From: an uncultured Desulfobulbaceae bacterium
GTDB lineage: Bacteria > Desulfobacterota > Desulfobulbia > Desulfobulbales > BM004
Reading direction: 5' to 3'
NCBI GenBank assembly: GCA_947258675.1
Contig: CAMYJP010000084.1
Location: 1-8,323, forward strand
Length of the DNA stretch: 8,323 nucleotides
Shown: positions 1-6,799 of the stretch, in pieces
Numbering within the stretch: position 1 is the stretch's first letter
Layout: the number at the start of each line of letters is the position of its first letter
The notes under the pieces: generated by a model
What the model saw: the letters and a program-made list of their open reading frames with translations, nothing else
Databases searched by the model: none
What the model was told of the DNA's origin: nothing
Position numbers and translations under genes: made by a program

Positions 1-1
1 A

Positions 2-1021
2 ACGGGAAATCTAGGCGGTGGCCGTGACGTAGATGCCAACAGGATATGGATGGAATACATGTCCCCGATTGGTAAGTTGTCAACCGGCCGTATGCCCTCC
101 GCCGCATGGTACCATCCGTTTATGAACAGCGCCGCTCGTGCTGCCAGGATCATTTACGACCCCAACTTCCTGCCCAAACCGCTGTTTGCAAAGCTTTATA
201 TGCAAAAAACAACTGAGGCAGATGTTATTAACGGAAGCGGAGTTGGTGACCAGGACCAGGAACAGTACCTGATCCATGTTGGTGCGAAAATGGATTGGGG
301 AACCTCGGTTCTCGGCTGGTTCCACAACAGAAATGCCACCGCAGGTACAGCCGGCGTTGAGGATGTCGTGAATTCTGACAACCTAGTATTTTACGGCAAA
401 TACAAAATCCAGAACTTCGGACTGGAAACTGAAATCTTCCATGGTATGGGTGAAGCTACCGTTGGCACCGGTGGCGTCGATCGCGACAGCTGGGCCTGGA
501 TGTTTGACCTGACCGCAGGTTTTGGCAAAGTTAATGCTGGCCTCCTGTATTTCTATATGTCAGGTGATGACGATGGAATCGGCGATCAGGAAAATGCTTT
601 CGGCGCTGGTGGTGTTGGTAATGACTACAACCCATTCGTCATCCTCACCGGTGATTGGATGGGGTTGTTGAATGCTGACAAAGGTGGTGTCAGTGCAGCA
701 ACTAATACCGGCGGAAAATGGTCAGGTGTTACTGCCTATGCAGTGCATGCCAGCATGGCTGTTTCTCCGAAACTGTCCGTCAGCGGTATTGTAGGGGCAG
801 CCTTCTCTGCTGAAGAGCCCTACACAACCGCCACTGTCACCCAGGAAGATGACATGGGCTATGAGATTAATATTGGCGCAAGCTACAAGCTGCTCGCCAA
901 CCTAACCTATGGCGTGCATTTTGGTTTCCTCGATGCTGGTGACTTCTGGAAGGCCGGAAGCACGACTCTTGAAACCAACAGCATTTATTTTCTCGCCCAT
1001 CAGTTAGTTATGAAATTCTAA
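2..1021 (+). CDS. Outer-membrane porin-like beta-barrel protein, 5' end cut by window edge
   Basis: The frame is open from the left edge (339 codons visible) and ends in TAA. The first in-frame ATG, at 50, is not the real start, because the 16 codons before it are also open and read naturally (RIW-MEYMSPIGKLSTGR follows). Seen in the sequence: many alternating polar/aromatic stretches typical of beta strands, Gly/Asp-rich loops (for example GDDDGIGDQ), few cysteines, and a C-terminus ending in phenylalanine (HQLVMKF), the usual recognition signal for the outer-membrane barrel assembly machinery. The early segment with a 'SPIGKLSTGR' stretch resembles strands of bacterial porins in which one strand reads 'TPIG..RIGRQ'. 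Inferred role: a pore or channel protein in the outer membrane; the substrate is unknown. The family was not identified with certainty. It appears to be the last gene of its transcript, since a strong terminator follows 33 bases after the stop. Confidence 0.75.
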   Translation, partial: TGNLGGGRDVDANRIWMEYMSPIGKLSTGRMPSAAWYHPFMNSAARAARIIYDPNFLPKPLFAKLYMQKTTEADVINGSGVGDQDQEQYLIHVGAKMDWGTSVLGWFHNRNATAGTAGVEDVVNSDNLVFYGKYKIQNFGLETEIFHGMGEATVGTGGVDRDSWAWMFDLTAGFGKVNAGLLYFYMSGDDDGIGDQENAFGAGGVGNDYNPFVILTGDWMGLLNADKGGVSAATNTGGKWSGVTAYAVHASMAVSPKLSVSGIVGAAFSAEEPYTTATVTQEDDMGYEINIGASYKLLANLTYGVHFGFLDAGDFWKAGSTTLETNSIYFLAHQLVMKF

Positions 1022-1053
1022 TTATCTGATCGCAATACAAGCGAATGAACAAC

Positions 1054-1089
1054 AAAAATCCCTGCAGGGAAACCTGCAGGGATTTTTTT
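1054..1089 (+). terminator. Intrinsic terminator after the porin-like gene
   Basis: A perfect 15-base-pair stem (1054-1068 against 1073-1087) encloses a GAAA tetraloop. The stem core is CCCTGCAGG paired with CCTGCAGGG, and the hairpin ends in a run of seven T (1083-1089). The left arm begins with five A, so the structure could also stop transcription arriving from the right. It begins 33 bases after the porin-like stop codon and isolates that gene from the toxin-antitoxin module. Confidence 0.93.
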
Positions 1090-1103
1090 ATTGAAAAGTT
1101 ATA

Positions 1104-1166
1104 TCAAGGGGTCAGGGTGCAGGTGTCAGGGATCAGAGGATTAGGGTCAGAGACTGAGGACTGAAA
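1104..1166. repeat. Degenerate 7-base tandem repeat array (consensus GTCAGRG)
   Basis: Read in steps of seven from 1111 the spacer gives GTCAGGG, TGCAGGT, GTCAGGG, ATCAGAG, GATTAGG, GTCAGAG, ACTGAGG, ACTGAAA, with TCAAGGG in the seven bases before. The period is held without insertions over about nine units, although individual units have drifted. It lies between the terminator and the toxin-antitoxin promoter. No coding frame or stable hairpin explains it. The function is unknown; it resembles the short tandemly repeated spacers seen in several bacterial groups. Confidence 0.7.
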
Positions 1167-1201
1167 AATGCACTAAAGACTTTTTATAACAATTCCTGCA
1201 C

Positions 1202-1230
1202 TTGACTATAGTAAATGACCATAGTATAAT
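1202..1230 (+). promoter_or_regulatory. Sigma-70 type promoter for the toxin-antitoxin operon
   Basis: A -35 box TTGACT (1202-1207, one mismatch to consensus) is followed by exactly 17 bases and a perfect -10 box TATAAT (1225-1230). Initiation would fall near 1237, giving a leader of roughly 60 bases before the antitoxin start. ATAGTA occurs twice (1208-1213 and 1221-1226), inside and at the end of the spacer. The promoter points at the antitoxin gene, and no terminator is visible before the acyltransferase gene. Confidence 0.8.
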
Positions 1231-1244
1231 ATCTAGCATTATAC
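1224..1244. promoter_or_regulatory. Inverted repeat over the -10 box, candidate antitoxin operator
   Basis: GTATAAT (1224-1230) and its exact reverse complement ATTATAC (1238-1244) are separated by 7 bases, so the half-site centres are 14 bases apart. The left arm covers the whole -10 box and the right arm covers the expected start of transcription. Phd/YefM antitoxins normally bind palindromes in their own promoter and repress it, with help from the toxin, so this is the natural candidate operator. Binding is inferred from position only. Confidence 0.5.
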
Positions 1245-1295
1245 CAATTGTCCTCGAGCCAATTATTCTGAACTTTTAGACAATGAGTTACAATT

Positions 1296-1544
1296 ATGGT
1301 TGAGAATTCAATTCCTATTTCAAAGTTCAAGGCCACCTGTCTCGCCCTTCTAGACAAGGTAAAACGCACCGGTGAACCCATCGTCGTAACCAGGCGTGGA
1401 GAACCTATAGCTATTATAGAACCACCACCTCCATCTGAAAAAAAACAGATGTGGCTTGGATCGTTTAAAGAAAACGGCAACATTAAGGGGGATATAATCA
1501 CCCCGATTGGTAGTGAAGAGACATGGGAAATTTTACAACCATGA
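1296..1544 (+). CDS. Type II antitoxin, Phd/YefM family
   Basis: This 82-residue protein has the features of a Phd/YefM antitoxin. The N-terminal two-thirds (residues 1-43) carry ISKFKATCLALLDKV, then GEPIVVTRRGEPIAIIEP, the family's DNA-binding and dimerisation fold. The rest is a polar, proline-rich hinge (PPPPSEKK) and a tail with WLGSF and GDIITPIGSEETWEIL, which in relatives wraps around the toxin and blocks its active site. Expected roles are neutralising the downstream PIN toxin and repressing the shared promoter. ATG 1296 is the first possible start, since an in-frame TGA lies at 1284-1286. The ribosome-binding site is weak (GAG at 1285-1287). The stop overlaps the toxin start as ATGA, giving translational coupling. 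The family call is firm; DNA binding is inferred. Confidence 0.92.
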   Translation: MVENSIPISKFKATCLALLDKVKRTGEPIVVTRRGEPIAIIEPPPPSEKKQMWLGSFKENGNIKGDIITPIGSEETWEILQP

Positions 1545-1936
1545 ACCTGCTGCTTGACACGCATATTCTGCTCTGGAGTCTCCTTTCTCCTGATAATCTC
1601 AAAAAAAAAGTTCGGCAGGAACTCGAGGCTCCAAATAATACTCTTTGGCTCTCACCGATCAGTGTATGGGAAATACTTCTGCTTATAGAAAAAAACAGGG
1701 TTGAAGTTGATGCGGAACCACACTATTGGATCAAGCGGATATTGCGTTCCATTCCAGTAAAAGAAGCGCAATTGACCCACGAAATTGCCATACAGGCCAG
1801 GACAATTGACCTCAGACACCAGGACCCTGCCGATCGATTTATAGCTGCCACTGCCAATGTTTATGGAATGACTCTGGTAACTGCAGACAAGCGACTATTA
1901 GAATCAAAACTGATTTCAACTCTTGCAAATCAGTAA
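1541..1936 (+). CDS. PIN-domain ribonuclease toxin, VapC family
   Basis: This 131-residue, single-domain PIN (PilT N-terminus) protein matches the usual length of VapC-like toxins of the COG3744 type. The strand-1 motif LLLDTHILLW holds the first catalytic aspartate (D6). SPISVWEI gives the acidic E44, DPADRFIAATA gives D98 and TLVTADKRL gives D116. Together these form the expected Mg2+-binding acidic cluster for cleaving RNA. I chose ATG 1541 over the in-frame ATG at 1523: it places the LLLDTH motif at residues 3-8, as in relatives, and makes the ATGA overlap with the antitoxin stop. All four key acidic residues are present, so the toxin looks intact. A run of nine A at 1601-1609 (codons 21-23) is a possible slippage site. 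The RNA target is unknown. Confidence 0.92.
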   Translation: MNLLLDTHILLWSLLSPDNLKKKVRQELEAPNNTLWLSPISVWEILLLIEKNRVEVDAEPHYWIKRILRSIPVKEAQLTHEIAIQARTIDLRHQDPADRFIAATANVYGMTLVTADKRLLESKLISTLANQ

Positions 1937-1955
1937 ACCCTAGACTCTTTCCCCA

Positions 1956-2834
1956 TTGAAAAAACTTAGCCACCTCATTCAATACGCCTTTCTCAGGATC
2001 ATCGGGGCGATCCTGGCATTTCTTCCACCTCCATTATTCTATTCATTTGCCAGAGGGTTCGCCTATTTTATTTATTATATTGTTCCTATCCGTAAACAGG
2101 TAGCTAAAGAGAACATCTTTCAGGCTCTAGGCAATGAACGCACCGCAGAAGAAATTCAACGCATCTGCCGTGAATCCTATGTGAATATTGGTTATACAAT
2201 GCTGGAGATGCTGATTGCTCCCCGACAGTTGAATAAAATCCGCTCCATGGTCGCCATGGTTGACATGGAAATTCTTCAGAAAAACATGGAGAAGAATCGT
2301 GGGGTTATTCTTGCCTCGGCCCATTTCGGCAGTTGGGAACTTGCAGGTGCTGCCGTTGCAGCTGCCGGCATCCCGGCCACAGGCGTTGGCGCCCAGCAGT
2401 CAAATCCCTACATTGATAGATATATAACACAATATCGGACAAAATTGGGTTTGACAGTCTTACGGCCATATCACTCTTCCGTCAAACCGCTTGTTCGAGC
2501 CTTGAAAGACAATGGAGTTATCGGATTGATCTCTGATCAGGATTCAGGAGAATCCGGAGTATTTGTCATATTTTTTGGCCGTTTGGCCTCAACTCCCGTC
2601 GGAACCGCCCAACTTGCCTTGAAATTTAAAACTCCAATCCTGGTAGCACTTGCCATCAGGGCACACCCTGGAAAATATCAACTTCGTTTCAGGGAGGTAG
2701 AAATAACTGATGACGATACGGTACAGACTCTGACCCAGAAATACACGACAATCATTGAGGAATTTATAAGGAAAAACCCTGAGCAGTATTTCTGGATGCA
2801 CAGAAGGTGGAAAACTACTGCTCCGTTACCCTGA
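1956..2834 (+). CDS. LpxL/HtrB-family lysophospholipid/lipid A acyltransferase
   Basis: This 292-residue protein has the length and layout of LpxL/HtrB late acyltransferases, which add a secondary acyl chain to lipid A at the cytoplasmic face of the inner membrane. A hydrophobic N-terminus (about residues 7-43) serves as the membrane anchor. The catalytic HX4E motif is HFGSWE (H123, E128) after GVILASA. Further conserved blocks are GLISDQD (190-196), FFGRLASTPVGTAQLA (206-221) and the C-terminal NPEQYFWMHRRWKT (274-287). The start is TTG at 1956: an in-frame TAG lies at 1941-1943, no in-frame ATG occurs before the conserved region, and MKKL followed by a hydrophobic stretch is normal for the family. 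No good ribosome-binding site is seen. It begins 19 bases after the toxin stop and its last 20 bases overlap the end of gspE. The exact acyl acceptor cannot be told, because related enzymes also acylate other glycolipids. Confidence 0.88.
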   Translation: MKKLSHLIQYAFLRIIGAILAFLPPPLFYSFARGFAYFIYYIVPIRKQVAKENIFQALGNERTAEEIQRICRESYVNIGYTMLEMLIAPRQLNKIRSMVAMVDMEILQKNMEKNRGVILASAHFGSWELAGAAVAAAGIPATGVGAQQSNPYIDRYITQYRTKLGLTVLRPYHSSVKPLVRALKDNGVIGLISDQDSGESGVFVIFFGRLASTPVGTAQLALKFKTPILVALAIRAHPGKYQLRFREVEITDDDTVQTLTQKYTTIIEEFIRKNPEQYFWMHRRWKTTAPLP

Positions 2835-4497
2835 ATACCTCCTCGATGGTAGTGAGGCCATCAAGGACCTTTTTGGCACCATCCATGCGCAGAGTTGTCA
2901 TTCCCTGCTTTACAGCCTGGGCCTTAATTGCATTTGCATCAGATGATTTAAGAATAATATTTTTTATGGTTTCACTTGGAATCATCAGTTCGTAAATTCC
3001 CTTACGGCCTTTAAATCCCGTGTTCAGGCATGCAGGACAACCGTTATCGCGGTTTATGGTTTTGCCGACTATTTTTTTTGGATCTAAGCCGATGCTGGCC
3101 AATGACTCTAAATCAGGCATATAGGGTTCCTTACAGGTACAGAGTATCCTTACCAATCGTTGTGCAAGGATTGCCTGGACCGAAGAAGTAACCAGAAAAG
3201 ATTCAATCCCCATATCTATGAGCCTGGTAATTGCGCTTGAGGAATCATTGGTATGCAGAGTTGAAAAAACAAGATGACCAGTCAAGGCAGATTGGATTGA
3301 TATTTTTGCCGTTTCTAGATCACGTATTTCCCCCACCAGAATAACATCAGGGTCCTGACGAACAATTGAGCGAAGGCCGTTGGCAAAAGTAAGATCGATC
3401 TTCGGGTTCACCTGCACCTGACCAATGCCATCAATCCGGTATTCAATGGGATCCTCAATGGTAATTATATTAATATCGGTATTGTTTATAGTAGTTAAGG
3501 CTGCATAAAGGGTTGTAGTCTTGCCGCTGCCGGTTGGCCCGGTAACCAGCATGATACCATGGGGAGAATGGATCAGACTGTCGAATTCAGCCAGACGATC
3601 AGCAGACATGCCCAGGTCGGTGAGATCCAACAGCACACTCGATTTGTCGAGCAACCTGAGAACCACCCGTTCACCAAATGCTGTTGGTATGGTTGAGACA
3701 CGGACATCCACAACCTTGTCGGCGATCCGGATCTCTGTTCTGCCATCCTGCGGTAGCCTCTTTTCAGCAATATCCAGTTTGGCCATAATCTTGATCCTGG
3801 AGACTAATGCGGCCTGAATATGGTTTGGTGGTGTGAACATATCATAAAGGACACCGTCAACACGCTGCCTAACAAGTAACCTCTTCTGATAGGGTTCTAT
3901 ATGAATATCACTGGCACCACCGCGGACCGCCTGGGAAAACATGAGATTAACCAGCTTTATAATGGGTGCATCGCTTGTGTCATCCAGCAGGTCGCCGATA
4001 TCTTCAATTTCTGAAATTATTGATTCAGGATCATCATCATGCATGTCCTGCATGACCTGCTCCGGAGAATCACGACTGATCTCATAGGCAAAATTAATAG
4101 CTGTAAAAATTGCAGATGAAGGGGCAAGTACGGTTTTAACACCATTCCAGCCAAGGAGCATGGTCAGGTCATCCAGGGGCTGGAAAAGAAGCGGATCGTT
4201 TATGGCGATGGTATTTGAATCAGCAGTAGCCAAGGGCACCATTTTATGCTTCTTTAAAAATTGAATTGGAACCGTCTCTGTAAAACCGGGGTCAATATCC
4301 CGAGGCAGAGATGCAATATATTCCAGGTCAAATTGCTTGCTTAAAGCCTGTAACAGTTCGCTTTCGGAAATGACTTTCTGGTCGACAAGAATCTCACCTA
4401 TACGTCCACCCTTCTCTTGCTGAACAGTAAGAGCTGTATGTAGAACATCCGGAGCAACCCCGCACGATTCAGCTATTATTTCACCTAGAAGTTTCAT
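2815..4497 (-). CDS. gspE: Type II secretion system ATPase GspE
   Basis: This 560-residue GspE/PilB-type hexameric ATPase sits at the cytoplasmic base of the T2SS and powers pseudopilus assembly. In order: an N-terminal GspE/MshEN-type domain (about 1-145, with GGRIGEILVDQKVISESELLQAL spread over 30-52), an acidic linker (152-176), a second N-terminal domain beginning SDAPIIKLVNLMF and ASDIHIEPY, then the motor. Motor motifs are Walker A GPTGSGKTT (320-328), Asp box ITIEDPIEYR (345-354), Walker B RQDPDVILVGEIRD (380-393) and His box ALTGHLVFSTLHTND (404-418). The zinc-binding cysteine region is C453, C455, C487 and C490. The first pair is CxC, whereas GspE proteins usually have CxxC. Start ATG 4497 lies 20 bases after gspD, with AGGT 7 bases upstream (4505-4508). 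It is the last T2SS gene here; no gspF follows. Confidence 0.96.
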   Translation of the reverse strand: MKLLGEIIAESCGVAPDVLHTALTVQQEKGGRIGEILVDQKVISESELLQALSKQFDLEYIASLPRDIDPGFTETVPIQFLKKHKMVPLATADSNTIAINDPLLFQPLDDLTMLLGWNGVKTVLAPSSAIFTAINFAYEISRDSPEQVMQDMHDDDPESIISEIEDIGDLLDDTSDAPIIKLVNLMFSQAVRGGASDIHIEPYQKRLLVRQRVDGVLYDMFTPPNHIQAALVSRIKIMAKLDIAEKRLPQDGRTEIRIADKVVDVRVSTIPTAFGERVVLRLLDKSSVLLDLTDLGMSADRLAEFDSLIHSPHGIMLVTGPTGSGKTTTLYAALTTINNTDINIITIEDPIEYRIDGIGQVQVNPKIDLTFANGLRSIVRQDPDVILVGEIRDLETAKISIQSALTGHLVFSTLHTNDSSSAITRLIDMGIESFLVTSSVQAILAQRLVRILCTCKEPYMPDLESLASIGLDPKKIVGKTINRDNGCPACLNTGFKGRKGIYELMIPSETIKNIILKSSDANAIKAQAVKQGMTTLRMDGAKKVLDGLTTIEEVFRVTEQ

Positions 4498-4517
4498 TTC
4501 ACAGACCTAAATAGTCC

Positions 4518-6794
4518 TTACCTCCCTTTCAGCCGATTTAAATTGTCTCTGGCAATATCGGCCAAAGTCTTGCCCTCTTTGGAAGGATCGGTCGATGTAG
4601 CTGCTCTGTCGGCAGGGTTCAAAGTTACAACTTTTTCATACATTATCGCGGCCAAGGCCGCATCACCTTTTGCCTCGTAAATGACGCCCATATTTATCAG
4701 GGCCATTGGATCTTTCGGGTTGCTGATCAGGATTCTTTCATAATATTCTCTAGCTTTATCATATTCCTTGGCTTGCAAGTATTGAAACCCTTCCTCATAA
4801 AGCATACTTTCTTGATTTCCGGTGTTTTTTCTCAAAAAAGGTTCTGTGAAACCCTTTTCATGATGCCAGTCAGCATCCTCTTTTTTCTCCCTGTATATTT
4901 CCGTGGCTTGAGCTGGATTTTTGATAATCCTTGGGGTAAGGAAAATGTACAGGTTTGTTCTTTCCCTGGAAGAAGTTTTTGTTTTAAAGAGCCAACCTAA
5001 TAAAGGGATATCGCCCAGCAAAGGTACCTTGAACTCTCCCTCTCCAATATCATCGCCGATTATGCCGCCGATAACCACTGTATTCAAGTCTTTGACAATC
5101 ACAGTAGTATTTGCAGTTCGTTTGAGAGTGGACGGGGTGTTCTCGCCAGGATCAACCAATTTGATCACTTCGGTATATATCTCCATCTGAACGACGCCTT
5201 CCTGGTTGATCTGCGGGGTTATTCTCAAGGTAACTCCAACATCCCGGTATTCATAATTGGTATAATCCTGGTTTGCGGCCGTAGTGTTCTGGCTGGTTAT
5301 GTACGGCACATTCTCACCGACCTTAATCTCGGCTTCCTGGTTGTCTGTGGTGAGAATTTGCGGTGTGGAGATGATATGAACATCGGAATCATTTTTAAAG
5401 GCATGTAAGATGGCTCCGATGCTGGGGAACTCCTGGCCAGCTATATTGATGGTTTTACCGAGCACCCCCAAAGACAAACCCTTTGGCAGGGTAGCCGAAG
5501 CAAGCAAATTAGTAAAACTGGTGGATTCATTCGGAAGGCGTGAACCGCCAAAGGCAGCATAATCTCCCTCATTAAAGGTGAATCCGCCTTGCCACTCCAC
5601 TCCCAACGAGAACTCCTTATCGACATTAACCTCCATGATCAGCGCTTCCAGGTAGACCATACGCCTGGGAATGTCTAATTTTTTAATCACATCCTCGATG
5701 ACCAGATAATCGGATTTCTTAGCGGTAATAACCAGTGAATTTGTGGCCTTATCAGCAACAATCTGGACTTCTTTTGAAATGATCGGCGCCTTGCCTTTTT
5801 CGCCGGCCTTTGCATCTTTAGTTGGGAGTGAGGTCAGCACTGAAGAAAGACCTTCGGCATCAGCATTCTGCAGGTAATACACATGGATATCACCCTCACC
5901 CCGGGGTCTCTCCTCATCCAGCAGTACCACCAAATGTTTGATTCGTTTAGTATCATCTTCCGAAGCCAATATAATTAAAGCATTAATTCTCTCATCAGGA
6001 ATTATCTTAACATCTGACTGTGGCGCCTGCGCAGCCCTAGTTCTAGCTACACCTTTAACTCCTCCATTGATATGGGCTCTGCCAGAAGTCTTTTCAAAAA
6101 GGATGGCAAGGGATTTAGCAATCTCCATTGCAGAAGCATGCTGCAGAGGCAGGACTGTAATTCCTTCAGCCAATGCAGGCACGTCAATCTCTTTTATTAT
6201 ATGGAGAAGTCTTTTAATATTGGACATCACATCAGTGACGATCAACATTCCTGTTGGTGTATAGGATATGACTACACTGGTTTTTGATACCAAAGGAGCA
6301 AAGACCTTTTTCAACTGTTCCGGATCAGCATGTTGCAGAGGTATCAGTTGGGTTACGACCTTATCCCTAGGGCTCTCTGATTCAAGTAGGAAGCCGGTTT
6401 CCACATTCTTGGACCTGGCTTGAACCGCTGGAACGATTTTGATTATGCTTCCGGAAGGAACCGTAGTGAAACCCTGCACTTCAAGGACAGATTCGAAGAC
6501 TTGATAGGCATCAGCTTCTGAAATTTTAGTGGGTGAGATAACAGTTATATTTCCTTTTACAGACTTATCAATTATGAAATTTTTCCCGGTCAACTCGCTG
6601 ATATACTTAATAAATACTGTTATATCCACCTCATCAAAATCAATAGTTACATAACGGGTTTCTGACCCTGGCTCTGATGCTGGTGCACTGGAAGCGGGCG
6701 GTGTCTCAACCGCCTGAGCCATTGTTGCGAAAAGCCAAATCCAGAAATAAAACAGGATAAAGAGCAATTTTGTTTTTTGGCTGTAAGGTTTCAT
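4518..6794 (-). CDS. gspD: Type II secretion secretin GspD with C-terminal TPR repeats
   Basis: This 758-residue outer-membrane secretin forms the multimeric channel through which folded proteins leave the periplasm. A signal peptide (about 1-28, hydrophobic LLFILFYFWIWLFATM, cleavage likely after AQA) is followed by a Pro/Ser/Ala linker. Then come N0 (about 48-122, RYVTIDFDEVDITVFIKYIS), N1 (146-208), N2 (212-295), N3 (303-376), and the secretin barrel (377-625) with VYLEALIMEV and the signature VPLLGDIPLLGWLF (590-603). After the barrel a charged linker (630-660) leads to two TPR motifs (about 662-695 and 696-729: YEEGFQYLQAKEYDKAREYY, then INMGVIYEAKGDAALAAIMY) and a helical end. Many secretins end in a short pilotin-binding S domain instead, so the TPR tail is notable. 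The ATG lies 5 bases after the gspC stop; AGG just before that stop may serve as ribosome-binding site. Confidence 0.96.
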   Translation of the reverse strand: MKPYSQKTKLLFILFYFWIWLFATMAQAVETPPASSAPASEPGSETRYVTIDFDEVDITVFIKYISELTGKNFIIDKSVKGNITVISPTKISEADAYQVFESVLEVQGFTTVPSGSIIKIVPAVQARSKNVETGFLLESESPRDKVVTQLIPLQHADPEQLKKVFAPLVSKTSVVISYTPTGMLIVTDVMSNIKRLLHIIKEIDVPALAEGITVLPLQHASAMEIAKSLAILFEKTSGRAHINGGVKGVARTRAAQAPQSDVKIIPDERINALIILASEDDTKRIKHLVVLLDEERPRGEGDIHVYYLQNADAEGLSSVLTSLPTKDAKAGEKGKAPIISKEVQIVADKATNSLVITAKKSDYLVIEDVIKKLDIPRRMVYLEALIMEVNVDKEFSLGVEWQGGFTFNEGDYAAFGGSRLPNESTSFTNLLASATLPKGLSLGVLGKTINIAGQEFPSIGAILHAFKNDSDVHIISTPQILTTDNQEAEIKVGENVPYITSQNTTAANQDYTNYEYRDVGVTLRITPQINQEGVVQMEIYTEVIKLVDPGENTPSTLKRTANTTVIVKDLNTVVIGGIIGDDIGEGEFKVPLLGDIPLLGWLFKTKTSSRERTNLYIFLTPRIIKNPAQATEIYREKKEDADWHHEKGFTEPFLRKNTGNQESMLYEEGFQYLQAKEYDKAREYYERILISNPKDPMALINMGVIYEAKGDAALAAIMYEKVVTLNPADRAATSTDPSKEGKTLADIARDNLNRLKGR

Positions 6795-6799
6795 TATTA

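Noticed and set aside
1104..1166. Possible CRISPR or recombination-site array from the 7-base repeats
   Set aside because: Units are 7 bases with no spacers, far below CRISPR repeat length; no cas gene or integrase nearby.
1283..1303. Six-codon ORF (ATG AGT ... TGA) overlapping the antitoxin start, possible leader peptide
   Set aside because: Too short to judge, no ribosome-binding site, and such overlaps arise easily by chance.
1523..1543. Earlier in-frame ATG for the toxin (six extra residues, MGNFTT)
   Set aside because: Relatives begin directly at the LLLDTH strand, and ATG 1541 makes the typical ATGA overlap with the antitoxin stop.
1184..1564. 126-codon open frame on the minus strand across the TA promoter and antitoxin
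   Set aside because: It lies antisense to a clearly recognised antitoxin and its promoter, and its protein has no recognisable features.
2807..2995. 62-codon plus-strand ORF at the acyltransferase/gspE junction
   Set aside because: It is antisense to the conserved C-terminus of gspE and has no protein-like features.
5938..6264. 108-codon plus-strand ORF inside gspD
   Set aside because: Antisense shadow of the N1-N2 region of a strongly conserved secretin.
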